Shown here: positions 20,761 to 33,239 of the stretch, one piece after another
Layout: each line of letters opens with the position of its first letter
Position numbering within the stretch: the first letter of the stretch is position 1
Assembly (NCBI GenBank): GCA_006937955.1
Contig: SSNP01000290.1
Coordinates: forward strand, 1-64,000
DNA length: 64,000 nucleotides
Direction: 5' to 3'
Origin: Pachypanchax playfairii
Taxonomy: Eukaryota; Chordata; Actinopteri; Cyprinodontiformes; Aplocheilidae
Notes under the pieces: generated by a model
Seen by the model: only the letters and a program-made list of their open reading frames with translations
What the model was told of the DNA's origin: nothing
Databases searched by the model: none
Made by a program: the position numbers and the translations under genes

Positions 20761-21802
20761 ATTATCTGAAAAGAAATGCATAAAATTCAGAAAAGTCCTG
20801 CTAAATTTGCTTCTTTAAACGACTGCTAGAAAAGCTGACATTCAATGCCATTAAAGAAAATCGAAAAACTAAATAAATTATGTCGATCTTCCTCCAACAG
20901 AAAATAGCATCAATCTGACAACATTGATTCAAGATATTTTCTTCCACTGTACTTTTAAGTTTTGACTAACAGATCTAATACGAATCATTTTCTTATGGTC
21001 CAGCAATCCTTAACTGCAACACTAATAATTCTGTTTTTTTTTGTTCTTTTTTGGAAAAAAGCAAATTAATAATGGAGCTATGTTACATAATGGGCATGTG
21101 AAAAACGCAATAATAAAAAAAATGAGACATTCAGAAACACGAACAGTTGCTGGGCGTACGCAGTAGGATTTTTCATCAGATTCTGCCTTGGTGCATTCAC
21201 AGTTAGAACAGCAGGGGGAGATCCAACTCCCTTTTAAAACCATGTTTGACGAGTATAAAAATAATGACATTTTATGTATGACTGCATTGTCACAATGCAG
21301 CAAACTTTGAATTATGAGAAAAAGAAAACAAGCATCTAGATGACTGACCGCTGAAGAGGTACCCACCATGAAACATGAGAAACTTTTCTTGTATAATTGC
21401 ATTCCTCTTTGTTATTAACAAGACCAGAACTTTCCACTAACTTTTCAGCTGCTGTGAACTCTGAACTTGTTCTATTTAAAAAGAATCAGATTCATGCAGC
21501 CCTGATGTGCATATACTCAGGGTTAAAGTATAAATCACAGTCACTTTTTTCTTCTTATGTGAGCTTACTTCTATTTTTACATTTCACTTTATCGGCACAT
21601 GGTTTAATTGTGAGGTCACACGTTGTTCTCCCAAATGGCCTCCAGGTGTTTCTGCTTGTACAGGTGAAATGTTTGGGACTCCCAGACATAAAGCCATTAC
21701 CATCCGTGTAGATTAAAACACATCCTCCTGGATCCTATTGCCTGTTTTGACACACAAGATTTGGTTCAGTACAGTTAACCTGCTTCATTTCACCCCTTTC
21801 AG

Positions 21803-22059
21803 GCTTTGGACATTTGCAGATAAATACAGAACATTTTTAAAGACACTTTCTCTGTCAGCAAAACAACTGCTCATTTTTTCAAAATCATGTATTTGAAGGC
21901 TTCATTTAGAAATAACAGAATGAGTCTATTTGCCCTGCGTGCTGTTCTTGAGTATGAAAAGAATTAAAATGAAGAACACCCCGACATTGAATTCTAGACT
22001 TATGTAACAGCGTAACACCTTTTTTTTTCCACTTGGTGTTACAGTTTTGCTGGTTTTCC
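21803..22059. other. Spacer, nothing recognised
   Basis: AT-rich spacer between the duplication and a Tc1 fragment. No signal. Confidence 0.5.
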
Positions 22060-22470
22060 TGAGAGCTTTATTTTATTTTATAATCCTGTTTGGTTGGAGC
22101 TTTAGCCTCATATTTGACTCTAGAATCATTTGGCATACAGAGGAGTTCAGGGTCATTTCAAATACGGCAAGGGGTTCAAGTCTTGTTGCTGCAAAACAAG
22201 CCCAAATCATCAACCTTTCACCACTGTGCTTATAACTAGTATAAGGTGTATGTGCTGATATATGTATGTGTTTTGACCCAAAATATAACTGTGCATTTTG
22301 CCCAAGAAAATCCACCTTGATCTCATCTGTCACATTACAGTTCCATATGTTTTGTGGTTTGATCAAGGAAATCTTTGCTAATCTACACTGTGGTGTTGCT
22401 TGCAGAGAGAAGAGACTCTGACTAGTATCTATAGACTCTTGCAGGCTTTAGAATCTGAAATGTAGTTTTT
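22060..22470 (-). pseudogene. Tc1-like transposase fragment
   Basis: The minus-strand frame contains NVTDEIKVDFLGQNAQLYFG and MIWACFAATRLEPLAVFEMT then LNSSVCQMILESN. These match the central catalytic core of fish Tc1/mariner transposases (TDE with the first catalytic Asp; MIWACF). It stops before the second catalytic Asp and the Glu. Both ends are degraded and no terminal repeats were seen. A dead copy. Confidence 0.8.
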
Positions 22471-22905
22471 GACTTATTGAAATGTCTTTGAGTATTGAGA
22501 GGTCAGATTTTGTGGAGAAACGATGAGGGACGGGACTTTTTATGACATTGGAGTGATACCACATTATTTAAAAATAGCTTTATAACCTTGATAGTGAGCA
22601 GACATGACTATTTCTCAAAGATTATCACTGATATATTTTCCCTTCAACGCTGTACAAAAACACACCAGAACTTTTGTTGTTGCTCAGGTAAAAAATGTCT
22701 GACTGACCAGAGTGTTTTAGCTTGTTCTACAAATAAAAATGTGCCTCTTACCTCCCACTTGTTCACAGAGTAGAAAGTAATCCTGGAACAAAATAATAAT
22801 GGAGGAACATATTCACTTTCACAGGAGTTTTCAGTTTTTGGTCAACCTTGATTCACTGTGATCATGTTTTACATAAAATCATTCCAAAATGAGCAAATCT
22901 TTTAA

Positions 22906-23197
22906 AGAGGCCATTTCATACAAATTTCAGGACTTTGTGGTTATTTCTTAAGTTTTAACCAGTAATATGAAACATTTTATATCTAAAAACTTTAACTGAT
23001 TAACAGACCTTTCAATCTGTCTGCGTCAAAATTTGTCTGGTTCCGTGTCAGGCTTCGGGCAGCAGCTCGTTCATATTCATTATTCGATTTTGCTGGACTC
23101 TGATTGGCTAACAAACAAGCCTATGAGAGCAAGGTATACTGTTTCCTGCCCCGCTGCGCATGGCAACAGTAGACGTTCACTCTTCTAGTTTGCTACG
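22906..23197 (+). mobile_element. TTAA MITE family, 5' half (copy 2 of 7)
   Basis: TTAA at 22902-22905, then AGAGGCCATTTCATACAAAT. Colinear with the full copy at 55677 until GCTACGT at 23197, where homology stops. Faces copy 3. Confidence 0.85.
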
Positions 23198-23448
23198 TTT
23201 ATAAGACACTTTGTGGCATATGGTTAGATAATGTTCCTCATGCTAAAATGACTCAACCCCTCCCCATCAAAAGTAGCTACTTCAGTTGAGCAGGGAATAA
23301 TAAAGTATGGCAATAAATACTATTAACTCAAACTTTTTTAACACTTGTTTAAATTTAAACAAAAAAGCTGCCTTCAAGCAGCTGGAATCTACTCAGTGAC
23401 TTTGTGATGCGATATCTCTCGATGGGTGTCTGAAACATGTCTGTGCTC
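23198..23448. other. Spacer between two facing MITEs
   Basis: About 250 bases of AT-rich sequence unlike the MITE family. Nothing recognised. Confidence 0.5.
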
Positions 23449-23452
23449 TTAA

Positions 23453-24024
23453 AGAGGCCATTCCGTTAAAAACGGTTTTTCTGAGGTTTCTGTTGAATAT
23501 TTTAGCTCCACATGTGTTCTTACCTTCATACTGGGTGTGAAAACAGGTCAACAACTTCTCTTTCAGTTTTTATCTCTCAAACTACGCAGGTGGTGATAAC
23601 ACCCGAGTTCTCCCGAGTTCGAACGGCCTGTATCTGTTTCGTCACAACTCCTTTGCTCGTTAGTATTCGGCAGCTCCCGCAGTTGAAACCATGTCTAGCA
23701 TGCTGCTGGCTAAAAGCTGTAGCATAAGACGTAGCAAACAGGAAGACACGACATCTGACGTTGCCATGCGCAGCGGGGCAGGAAACAGTATACCTTGCTC
23801 TTATAGGCTATTTTGTTAGCTAATCAGAGTCCAGCAAATTTGAATAATGAATATTAATGAGTTGCTGCCGAAGCCTGACGAAACCAGATGAATTTTGAGG
23901 CAGGTAGATTGAAAGGTCTGTTAATAAGTGTTTCCTGATGTTTTTTAGATATATAATGTTTCATATTAGTGGTTAATACTTTAGAAATAACCACGAAGTC
24001 ATAAATCTGTGTGAAATGGCCTCT
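23453..24024 (-). mobile_element. TTAA MITE family, full length (copy 3 of 7)
   Basis: TTAA at 23449-23452 and 24025-24028, with ends AGAGGCCATTCCG and AGAGGCCATTTCAC. 572 bp, in reverse orientation relative to copy 2. TTAA target duplication and short inverted ends suggest piggyBac-type mobilisation. Confidence 0.88.
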
Positions 24025-24028
24025 TTAA

Positions 24029-25611
24029 AAGAAATTCAGTTACATTTTCCTTGTACAGTACACAGTTAGTACATGGTACTATGTTACAGAAAAACATCAG
24101 TAATATAGCTTATAATGATCCAGATAACAAAAGGCTTCTGTTTTGTTTTATTTATCAGACTGCTGGTGTATTTATATCTTTTACATCTTCTGTGTAGATG
24201 AATGTATATTTTCTCTGGTTCTTTTCAGCTCTGACCGAACAGCATAAATTAAAACATGGAATCAAGATGATCAGCTTCAAGATTTAGGCAACTGAAAATG
24301 AGCTCATTTAGGCATTTAAATAAATTTAAATAGAATCATTTTTTACTCTCTGCATAGTAAATGTCAAATTACAAAGTAATGGTAATCAGAGCATTGGTGG
24401 GGTTTAAATGGAAGAGTTGTGTCTTTCTTATTTAAGAATCTTTTGGTGAAAACTCGTGAATGTGGTCACACTTCATACCCATCAGCAGGATGAAAGGCAG
24501 AGAGGTCATTTTCTATCAAGCTGCAGGATATGGTTCAACCTTTGCATGTAATAAAGAGTATGGTGAGCAAACATGAAAGAATATGTATGAAAATGAGAGA
24601 ATAGAGCAAAAAAAAAAAACATGATGGTGAGGTAAAAAAAGTTGTTTAATAATTGAACTGTAATTTACATGAAATGCCACATTGCAGTTATTTAAGCAGG
24701 AGGTAAATAAAAACTATAGTATAGGTAAAAAAATAAAAATAAAACCATCAGTCTCCACTACAGCATTTAACCTTTGCAATTGTGATAAAAGAAAAGAAAA
24801 TAAGTTTGAGAGAAATGCTAATCACCTTTGAGCTGTTTTACTTCTACATCACATGAAGCTCTTTCTGCCTTCCTCACCCCTCATTTCATTTCCAGTAGCA
24901 GCTTTAATATGTTGTGTTCTCTGATCATCGCACAACCAGCCACATCAAACACCTCTGCTTTTTTGACCTTTCAAAATTAGCATATCTCTTCGACAAGATG
25001 TGCATAAATACACGCCGCAGTGTCCATTTGCATGCCATATTTGAGTCCATGTATCAAGTGCAACATCAGAGTTTTTTGGTTGTGCTCCAATAATTTAAAA
25101 CAAAAGCCTTTTCATGGTACTTTTTTCATGGTAAGTAATCTTCTGAATGTGGGTTTGGACATCAGTCAAGTCTAATTATTAAGATTAATTAGTCTGATAT
25201 GCATGCATGTACTGCACAGTTCTTTCTTTTTATATTTTAGGTCACTGAATGAACAAGAGCTCTGTTGGTTGATCACGGTGCTTAACAAATATATAAAATT
25301 CAATCTGCATGGTAACAGCTTATCTGAACAACCTCAAGAAAGAGAGTAAAAATAAAACAAAAGGAATCTGTTGCTCAGACTCCCTCAGCAGGGGTCTCTA
25401 GGTAGAGTTGGGCTTATTAGAAGCTCAAGAGTAACATAAGCTGTCGACTAATTAATGCACCACCTTCACCACAATATCAAATTAAACCAAATTTGTTTTG
25501 ACAAAATCCAAGACATGAAAACATCATGGAGAAAAGTATGTGTTTCCTAACAAGGAATAAGTATTATTAAAAATTAAGTTTGCGATTTTTCATGATTCTC
25601 TGTTCAGTCTA
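24029..25611. other. Repeat-poor intergenic DNA, nothing recognised
   Basis: AT-rich sequence with poly(A) tracts. I see no gene, RNA or clear element. Confidence 0.5.
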
Positions 25612-25870
25612 TCTGTTCATCTTTTGTTGCTTATTCAAGACTGGACTGTTGTGGAAAACAGCAGAGATCCCCAGACTTGCCTCTCCTGTGACTAGCTGCT
25701 GCTCATCCACGGGGACTCCAAGGTATTCCCAGGTCAGATGTGAGAAATAATCTCTGTAGCGAGCGACTCCTGGCTCTGGACCAAGTTTTACACCCCCCCA
25801 GAGACTTGTCTGAAACACCCCCCTTGGAAGGCGTCCAGAAGGAACCTATACCAGACTCTCAAAAAAGTTA
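25612..25870 (-). mobile_element. RTE/Rex3-like LINE C-terminal fragment
   Basis: The minus-strand frame reads VFQTSLWGGVKLGPEPGVAR, then RDYFSHLTWEYLGVPVDEQQ and LVTGEASLGIS. It resembles the C-terminal end of the GATG-tailed LINE seen at 10741. It is degenerate, with no catalytic domain and no GATG tail. Confidence 0.6.
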
Positions 25871-26265
25871 CCCTGGAGGTGAATCAAGCCTGAGCTGCTC
25901 CTGAATCGTTCAACTTTTCACCTTATTGTTGAAGGTGAGTTCAGCAGGTCTGTGGAGGAGCTCATTCTTTTGCTGATCACTGTTAGCTGATGATTACAGA
26001 TGAGTGCTGTAACATTGATAGACTGATAACTTGAAAGCTTTGCATTTCACCTCTGCTTTATTTACCACAGCAGCTTTCTATCCAGTGGCCTCATGACTGA
26101 AGATTCTGTCCTAATCGACCAGCTACATTCTACCCTCACTTAAGTTGAACTCCTCGACTTATTCTCTTTTAGGACTTGGCCACTATGTTTTGACTGATTA
26201 CCACGGTCTCAGAGTTTAGGTGTTGATCTTCATCCCAGCTAGTTCACTTGTTTGCAAACTGCTCT
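25871..26265. other. Spacer, nothing recognised
   Basis: No recognisable gene or repeat. Confidence 0.4.
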
Positions 26266-26267
26266 TA

Positions 26268-26702
26268 CACTCTCAGAAATAGAGGTACGAGACAAGGACA
26301 TTTTTGTACCTATAGGTAAAATGTTTTAAAATGTTCCCAAGAAGGGTACAAATTCTTGTCGCTGGGGGTGTACCCTGTAGTCCAGGTCCATTTTTGTACC
26401 TTATGAAGTTGTTGCACTAAAACTGTAAAATTATGCCACATTTTGAAGTTTTAAATCAACATTCTGAAACATAATATTGAAAATGATGGATGAAACTTTA
26501 TAAAATGGAGATTAACCAGCCTTGGCCAGGGTTGCAGGTGCAGTTGAAATGGTACAAATTTGTACTTTATATCAATTTGAACACTCTAAGGGGCATTTCT
26601 GGCCTTTTAAAGATCAATATTGTACTTTTAAGGGAACATTTTAAAACATTTTACCTATAGGTACAAAAATGTTCTTGTCTCATACCTCTATTTCTGAGAG
26701 TG
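26268..26702. mobile_element. MITE with long terminal inverted repeats and TA target site
   Basis: TA at 26266-26267 and 26703-26704. CACTCTCAGAAATAGAGGTA opens an inverted repeat of about 70 bases that returns as the mirror image ending TTTCTGAGAGTG. The 435-bp body has no gene. The TA duplication points to Tc1/mariner-type mobilisation. Confidence 0.8.
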
Positions 26703-27561
26703 TATATTACTTCAAAATTGTGTCTTGTGTTGGGCAGCTGTTGTTCTTCAGCAAGAAGGTTCTAGGTTTAAAGCTGGTCTGGGACTATCTGCATGGAGTT
26801 TGCATGTTCTCCCCCTTCATGTGTGGGTTTTCTCTGAGGACTCCGGCTTTTTCCCACAGATCAAAAATATGCTTGAGGTTAACTGGCAACTCTAAATTGT
26901 CCCTAGATGTGAATGGTTGTTTGTCTACAGTATATGTGACTGTGTGATGTACCTGTCCAGGTGTAACTCTACACAACTCAGATGAAGCATTCCCCCTTTT
27001 TTATCACCTAGAACCAAATCCTCAGAGTTGGTACAACTGACTCTCATCCTGGCTGCATCAGACCAGTACGTTTTATTGTTTATTGGCAGAAAACAGGCAA
27101 CAATAATTGCACAGGTCTGTTCATTGAACGAAATGAGAACCAGAATTTAGTGAAATACTTCATTTTACTAATTAACTTTCTGTCCTTTAGAGTTTGAGAG
27201 TTCCCTAATTTGTACACACTTGGGTGCACTGTTGGTGAACCACATGTGGATGAGTTTCCATCTGCTGAGACAGAGAGATGAATGGCCCAGAAGAATTAGC
27301 TCTGCATTTTTTCTTCTTGTTAATATGCCTCTGAGAGTATGTTGTCAGAAGGCTGTTCTCCGGAGAGTCATACAAGATAAACATGGCTGTAGAAGACAGA
27401 GACAACCTTCAGAGCAGAATAAATAATGACATGTCGTGTAAAGGACAAGTCATTTGAATGTCCTCTTTAAGCACTAGTTTGAACAATAATAAATTACAGC
27501 ACAACAAAAATAAAAAAGAAGAGCAAGTATTATTCCAACCAACTAAACAGTAATTCTTTAA
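26703..27561. other. Intergenic, with a dispersed-repeat fragment at about 26785-26975
   Basis: The fragment shares GCATGGAGTTTGCATGTTCT and similar phrases with the teleost dispersed repeat in pepd intron 3, in reverse orientation. The remainder is unrecognised. Confidence 0.5.
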
Positions 27562-27930
27562 TACAACCCTATTTCCAAAATAGTTAAGGATGCTGTGTAA
27601 AAAACAGAATGTAATGATAAATAAACAAATTGTATTCCCAAATGAACCAAAACAACATATCAAACTTTAAAACTGAGCCATCTTAACATTTCATAGAAAA
27701 TATGAGCTCATTTTTAATTTGATGCCAGCAACACAGCTCAAAAAATTGGAACAGGATGATGTGTGTCGTTGTGTATGACCCCCTCTTCTTTTAACATCTG
27801 TCTCTAAACATCTGGGAAGTGAAGAGACCAGCTGCTGGAGTTTTGGTCGAGGAATGTTGTTGCATTTTTTTTCACAACAGACAGTGAAATGCACAATTAC
27901 TACTTTTAAAAAACAAACAAAATGTCTGAA
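27562..27930 (+). mobile_element. Tc1/mariner-like element end (degenerate)
   Basis: Starts TACAACCCTATTTCCAAAAT and contains GATGCTGTGTAAAAAACAGA and TTTGATGCCAGCAACACAGC. These are phrases of a very common fish Tc1/mariner family whose ends read TACAACCCCAATTCC. No transposase frame is visible. Confidence 0.55.
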
Positions 27931-28129
27931 CTTAAGTTTGGACATAAATATTACAGATATAAATGTGGTGGAGGTGGTGGGGATCTCCCCAGGAGTGTTT
28001 CATATTCCAATAGCTGATAGAACACATGTTCTGTGATCTGAATTACTGGTTCTGATGTACTGTAGCTTGCAGATAGTTGAAAATGTTTATTTCCACATTG
28101 GGAGGGTCAGTAGCAATCTTTCTGGTTCA

Positions 28130-28850
28130 TTTCTAGCCTGACCAATCAGATCCTCCTGCATTATGTTCAAATGCCTCACTGCAAAGTAATCTGTCAAAGA
28201 CGTGAGGGCCTGGTTGATCAGGTAGGTTCATCTCAAGGTTCTGTAGGTATATAGAACCCAAAGGAGGGACATCTGCAGCCAGTCACATTCATTGCAGAAC
28301 TGATGACCCACTGCACTCTTCCTTTGTCTTTGGCCTTGCGAGCAGCATATCAGACCGTAAAGGACGATGGAATCAACAGTCAGGATGAATTGAAATGCAC
28401 CATCATTGACTTTGTCAGTGTGATATCTTTACATTTAATAATAATGGCCAGTCACAGTGCATAGTTGAGTAAGCATTTATTTAATGTTTAAGCAACATCT
28501 ATTTCACAGTGAGCTAATCTTGTACTGGCCCCTAATGCTTCCTAGTAGAGAGACTGCTCCTCCTAGTGGTCTGGGGTAACAATACAACCAAACAAGGAAT
28601 AAACTATTAAATCAGGATACCACAGTCAGGTTAAACTTCTTCAGCTCCTGCAGGAAGTGCATCCTCTGTTCTGCTTTTTTGATGAGAGAGCTAATACAAA
28701 GCTCCAACTTTAAGTCCTGGGAGACAGAAGGATGTCACAGTCTCTAATGGGGAGTTATCCAGGATGATGTGCTGTGGGTGGTGGGGCAGGGTATCATCTG
28801 GATTCCACAATCATCTCTACCATTTTTACAACAAGTTGTCATAGCTTCAC
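28130..28850 (-). pseudogene. LINE reverse-transcriptase C-terminal fragment, interrupted
   Basis: On the minus strand, first segment (28850-28617): IKKAEQRMHFLQELKKFNL, near stop codons. After about 220 unrelated bases, second segment (28395-28130): KAKDKGRVQWVISSAMNVTG then CRCPSF. The order KKAQQR..FLR.L...DKxRLQRVI..A..IIG is the thumb and C-terminus of fish non-LTR retrotransposons. It has several stops and frame changes. The 28396-28616 stretch looks like an insertion. Confidence 0.6.
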
Positions 28851-31117
28851 CATGAGAGACAATAAGTTAGATTGTTAAAAAAGTTAGTTGAGCTTTAACT
28901 CAAACCTGATTTATCAGCAGAAAGTGTGTTCTGTGTTGGAAAATTAACTGAAGTGGTTTCACACTAAAAGGTTTGATCTAAACCAAATCCTCACAAGAGT
29001 TGATGCTTCTACTGCGTAAAGCCTCAAATACAGTTTCATATTCCCACAGAACAAATCTCTGATACAATCTGAAAGTTGATTGGATGAATCTTTTGAGACT
29101 TTTTCTGTAGATTTTAGCTTGTATTTTAGGACCATCAGCACACCATATACTTGTAATGAAACCAACAAGACTTCACTGATATTTAATCAAGCTCTATTTA
29201 CTAGGGAGTTTATAAAAATAAGTTATAGCTGCTGCTGTTGCAGATGAATACATCTGCATCAGCTTCATGTTCAGGCTGTGAATCATTTTGTATGTGTGTG
29301 TAAATCTCACTTATTCTGTGTGTGTGGCTCTTTTTTATTAGATGAAAACAATTTAGATTCTTTTCAGTTTTACAGAACATTTTAGTCTGTCAGGAAATAA
29401 ACCCCTAACTCATTTGATTAGAAGAAAGTCTTGTAATTAGAAGAAATGTCAAAAAAACGACACAGCAGAAACGTATCCTTCAAAAGCGGGAAATGACATC
29501 CTGCAATGCCAGTGGGAACCTTTTAGTTTAACTATAGGACTATACAGTCTGAATACCAAACACCAGAAAGTGATGCAGGCTGCATTCTGAGATATTAGTT
29601 GCTGCTCGAGTGAGAACAAAATATTGCAGGACAATATTCATTTTCTTTAATCCTCATTGTGTAACTTCACACTGGAGGGTGTTCAGAGTAATTTTCAGTT
29701 TCGACCTTGACGAATGTAAACATCTTGTCAGAACAAAAATAATTAGCTCTAAAACCAAAGCCATCCCCCTGCAGGGTGAATTCATTTGCAGACCTTATAC
29801 CTCTCTGGAACCGATTTTAAAGTGTTGAATTTTGTAGTTGAACTCAGCTACATCTTTTCCTAAAGCTGTAAAGGTGAAGATCAACAAGGTTTAACGTGTG
29901 CGTGCTCAGTGAAGAACAAAGAAATGCTCTGAAAGGAAATGAAGCTGGTGATGCTATTTAGCTTTTGCAAACACAAGTAATAAAAATATGACAGATGGTG
30001 AGAAAAGGGGATCAGGTTATGGTATAAGCAGAGCCAAATCCAGATCAAAGGCCACTCTCCCAGCAGGTTAAGCAACAGTCACATCCATAACCCCGCACAG
30101 CTGTTTCTGATGGAAGAAGATTAGGGACAGCACGCATATTTCAGTAGGATTTGCTCGAGTCATACTGTAAAACTGGATTGCTCTAAAGCCGCTCACTTTA
30201 GCAGCCAAATAATTTCAGTTATTATGCAACTTGTGTCCGGTAGAGGTCATCTTCACCAGCATCCCAGGCATTTGGCAGATCAGTCATTATTATCCTCGGA
30301 TGTCCTTCAGGTTTAACGGTGCAGGGATGAGAGAATGAAGGCCATCTGTTTTCATTTTAAAAATGACACAAAAAAACTCATCCTGGACACACAGTCAATC
30401 AAAATCAGGACAGAGGAACTTGGAGGTAAGCTGTACAAAGTCTGAGGACTATAAATACTCTGTATCAGAGTCGTTTAACTTAAAAGAAGGGTCGAATAAG
30501 TTTACATCCAAGGACCTTTTTATAATGTAAAAACATAATAGCACACAGAAAAAATACTGAATCAAACTCAGAAATATAAAAAAAAAACAACTTTTATGTG
30601 AATGATATAAAAATCATAACAATCTTCTACAATTACAATCATACAAACAGGAAGAAACACATTTGCAAATATGGAAAAAAAACAATAAAGTTAAACAAAA
30701 TATCTTTCATTCACAAAATGTTTCAGAATAATAAAATTAGATTAAGTTCTGAATTTGTGTGAGCTATAATAACATCATTTCTGCTGAATCTCTTTAGACT
30801 GATGCCAAAGGTATAAAAGTTCAATTCGTAACATTATTTTTAGATATCAGAAACAAATATATTTATTTTATGTTTTATTTAAAGAGCATTCACCAGTTAT
30901 TTACCAAGGCTTGGGATGTTTATTAATTTATTTACTTGATCATATGCTGAAGCTCCTGTAACAGGTTGTGGTAGTCGGTACAATCATCAGGGACTTTTTT
31001 CTTGTTCTTATTTATATTTCCTTTAGTTACCTTTTTAAATATGTACTTGCTTGGCTCTATCTGCACCATCCCCTGAAGCTGGTAGGACCTTCCCAAGAAC
31101 TTCTAAGAGAATCCTCT
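28851..31117. other. Repeat-poor intergenic DNA, nothing recognised
   Basis: AT-rich. No gene, RNA or clear element seen. Confidence 0.5.
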
Positions 31118-31870
31118 GTAAAGTGCAGTGGCGGCTGGTGAAATATTTCTTGGGTGGGGCTGCATAAATCCAATTAAGTGACGGTCAATAAAACATTTGT
31201 AAAGATGAGTTAAAGAGCAACTCACCCCCTCTAATGCCGGGTGGACACTGTGCAATTTTAGAAATCTGACTGTCGGGGAAATGCTCCCACTGCACGACCG
31301 GGTTTGTCACTCGTACTCTATTTGACCCTACGACATGTGTACTCATATGTACGACTGCTGTCAGCCACGATTATTGACAACCACGACTACCAGTCGGTGT
31401 GTGACGGCACGACGCGCTCGAATGTGAACAACAAAAAACAAACATTCCTAGTTCCTATGATAACCACAGCGTGCCTGACAACAAGATGGCGAGCAGGCAG
31501 AAAGTTGTTGCAGTTGTGTGCGCTGTTTTGTGCGCTGAAAAGAAAAGGATTTGGGTACGTGAATGGCTGAGGAGACGTGGTCGGTATGGGATGTCCATCC
31601 TTCATCAGGGGCTTGAGGTAACATTAATGTAAAACTATATATTGTTTTACAGTAGCTATGATAGTTTCACGTTAGCATTAGCCAGCCAATGTTGCTCCAC
31701 CGGTGTCTTCTGCGCAGATGTGAGTGTAGAATCGTGGTGTAACACCGCTCACACTGATCGAGCTACGGTGAAAATTTCTGACATGCCAGAAGTTTGATCG
31801 GGAGGTCGCAGCATTATCGTTAGAACGTAGCAGCAATTAATCCTTCCTCGTGAGTGTTCTCACCTGACAG

Positions 31871-32649
31871 CCTGACAAAAGAAAGAAAAACTTCAACTCT
31901 ACAGAAATAGAAGTGCTGTTACAAGGAGTAGTTGAACACAAAGATGTGTTATTCTCTAGCGTTTCAACAGGTCATCAGGCCATTCAAAAAAACTCTGCAT
32001 GGGAGACGATAGCAGAAAACGTCAATGCTGTTTCCACAGAAAGACGCACCATCGCAGAGGTAAAAAAAAAAAAGTGGTTCGACTTAAAATCAGAGTCTAA
32101 AAAGAAAATTGCTGAACACCGGAGGAATGTGGTAGGAAATGGAGGCGGACCATCAACCAGTGCTGGCGTTTCGCAGGTGGATGAATGGATTGCAGCCATA
32201 ATCGGAGAGACTGCCATCAGTGGAGTCCCAGGCACCCAGGCCCTAGATACAGATGTGGACTTCTCAATCGTCTTATCTGAATCCGACGGTAGGTTACTTT
32301 TTTGGTAACTTTTACACCTTTTTGCTTTAAAAGTTTTTTCCAGAAAATACGTCTCTATTTTTGTCACTTCACATTTAAAAAAAATAGGCCTCAATATTAG
32401 GTAATTTCAATTCACTATATTGGCCATACATACATAATATTTGTCTTTCCACAGACGACCTTGTTGGAGGAACATCTGTGCAGAGCGGCACTCCAGCACA
32501 GGCAAGAAACCTGACTCAGGCCAAGGCCCGGACCCCGACACGTGCTAGAAAATCAAGAGCGGATAGCAGAGTCACTCGCTCAAATTGTATCTACTTTTCG
32601 TGAAATGTCTGACACACTTCAACAAATTTGTACAATAATGGAAAAATAA
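31871..32649 (+). pseudogene. Harbinger MYB/SANT-like DNA-binding protein gene
   Basis: The acceptor CTGACAG precedes PDKRKKNFNSTEIEVLLQGV, then EHKDVLFSSV and a tryptophan-bearing helix (SAWETIAENVNAVS, AEVKKKKWFDLKSE). This is the MYB/SANT-like partner protein that Harbinger elements encode beside their transposase. Exon 31871-32288 ends at GTAGGT. The next exon starts at 32455. Near 32520-32545 the frame must shift to recover the C-terminus VLENQERIAESLAQIVSTFR then EMSDTLQQICTIMEK, stop 32647-32649. No start codon was found in the first exon seen. Convergent with the transposase fragment. Confidence 0.65.
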
Positions 32650-32694
32650 ATAAAACCAGACAGTTGTTCCTGTTATTTTGTTTATTTTGACATG

Positions 32695-33119
32695 TTACAT
32701 TTGATCAATAATGCGCTGTCTAATTAATAAGGCCGCCCTGTGTTCTGGCTCAAGACGTAGCTCAGGAGGCCGCATGTTGTCTGGGGGAGCCACGCGCGCA
32801 ATTGGCACACCACGCTTCATTGCAACATTGTGCAGGACACAGCATGCAACGATTATTCTGCACACCTGCAACATTAATTAGTTAGATTAAAATGTTTTAC
32901 TCATAACACATTGACTTGTAAACTATACCTTTTCTGGCTTGTACAGCAGCTTTCCACCTGCTGTGTCCAAGCACCTCCATCGACCCTTGAGGACACCGAT
33001 GGTGCGCTCTACGCATGAGCGTGTGCGCGCATGCTTTTGATTGTAAACCATCTCTTGCTGTGTCATTGGGTTAGTTAATGGAGTCATGAGCCAGGGTGCC
33101 AGTGCGTAACCTCGATCAC
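32695..33119 (-). pseudogene. Harbinger transposase (HARBI1-like) C-terminal fragment
   Basis: Two exons. 33119-32929 encodes GDRGYALAPWLMTPLTNPMT through RSCVERTIGVLKGRWRCLDT to KPEK, donor GTATAG. 32875-32695 encodes VCRIIVACCVLHNVAMKRGV to IRQRIIDQM, then TAA. GDxGY holds the second catalytic Asp and VERxxGxLKxR the catalytic Glu of the DDE domain. No N-terminal exon with the helix-turn-helix and first Asp is present upstream of 33120, so the enzyme is incomplete although these exons are open. Confidence 0.82.
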
Positions 33120-33239
33120 CTGAAATATACTGGGTAAATTATGTCTATTTACGTGTTTAGTGGTCATCAAATTGCAGAGAATACACATTTTACTCACCGA
33201 TAAGCCATAAGCCTATATTTTATTTGCATGGTAAGTTGA

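Larger units (their letters stand above)
20367..21802 (-). repeat. Inverted segmental duplication, copy 2 (contains pepd promoter and exon 1)
   Basis: Reverse complement partner of 4387-5899. Read in the pepd sense it holds about 1.04 kb of 5' flank, the roughly 205-bp promoter plus exon 1 block absent from copy 1, and about 180 bases of intron 1. It lacks the 295-bp insertion of copy 1, so it records the empty site. Confidence 0.92.

Noticed and set aside
31984..32394. 136-codon minus-strand frame
   Set aside because: Antisense shadow of the Harbinger MYB-like exon.
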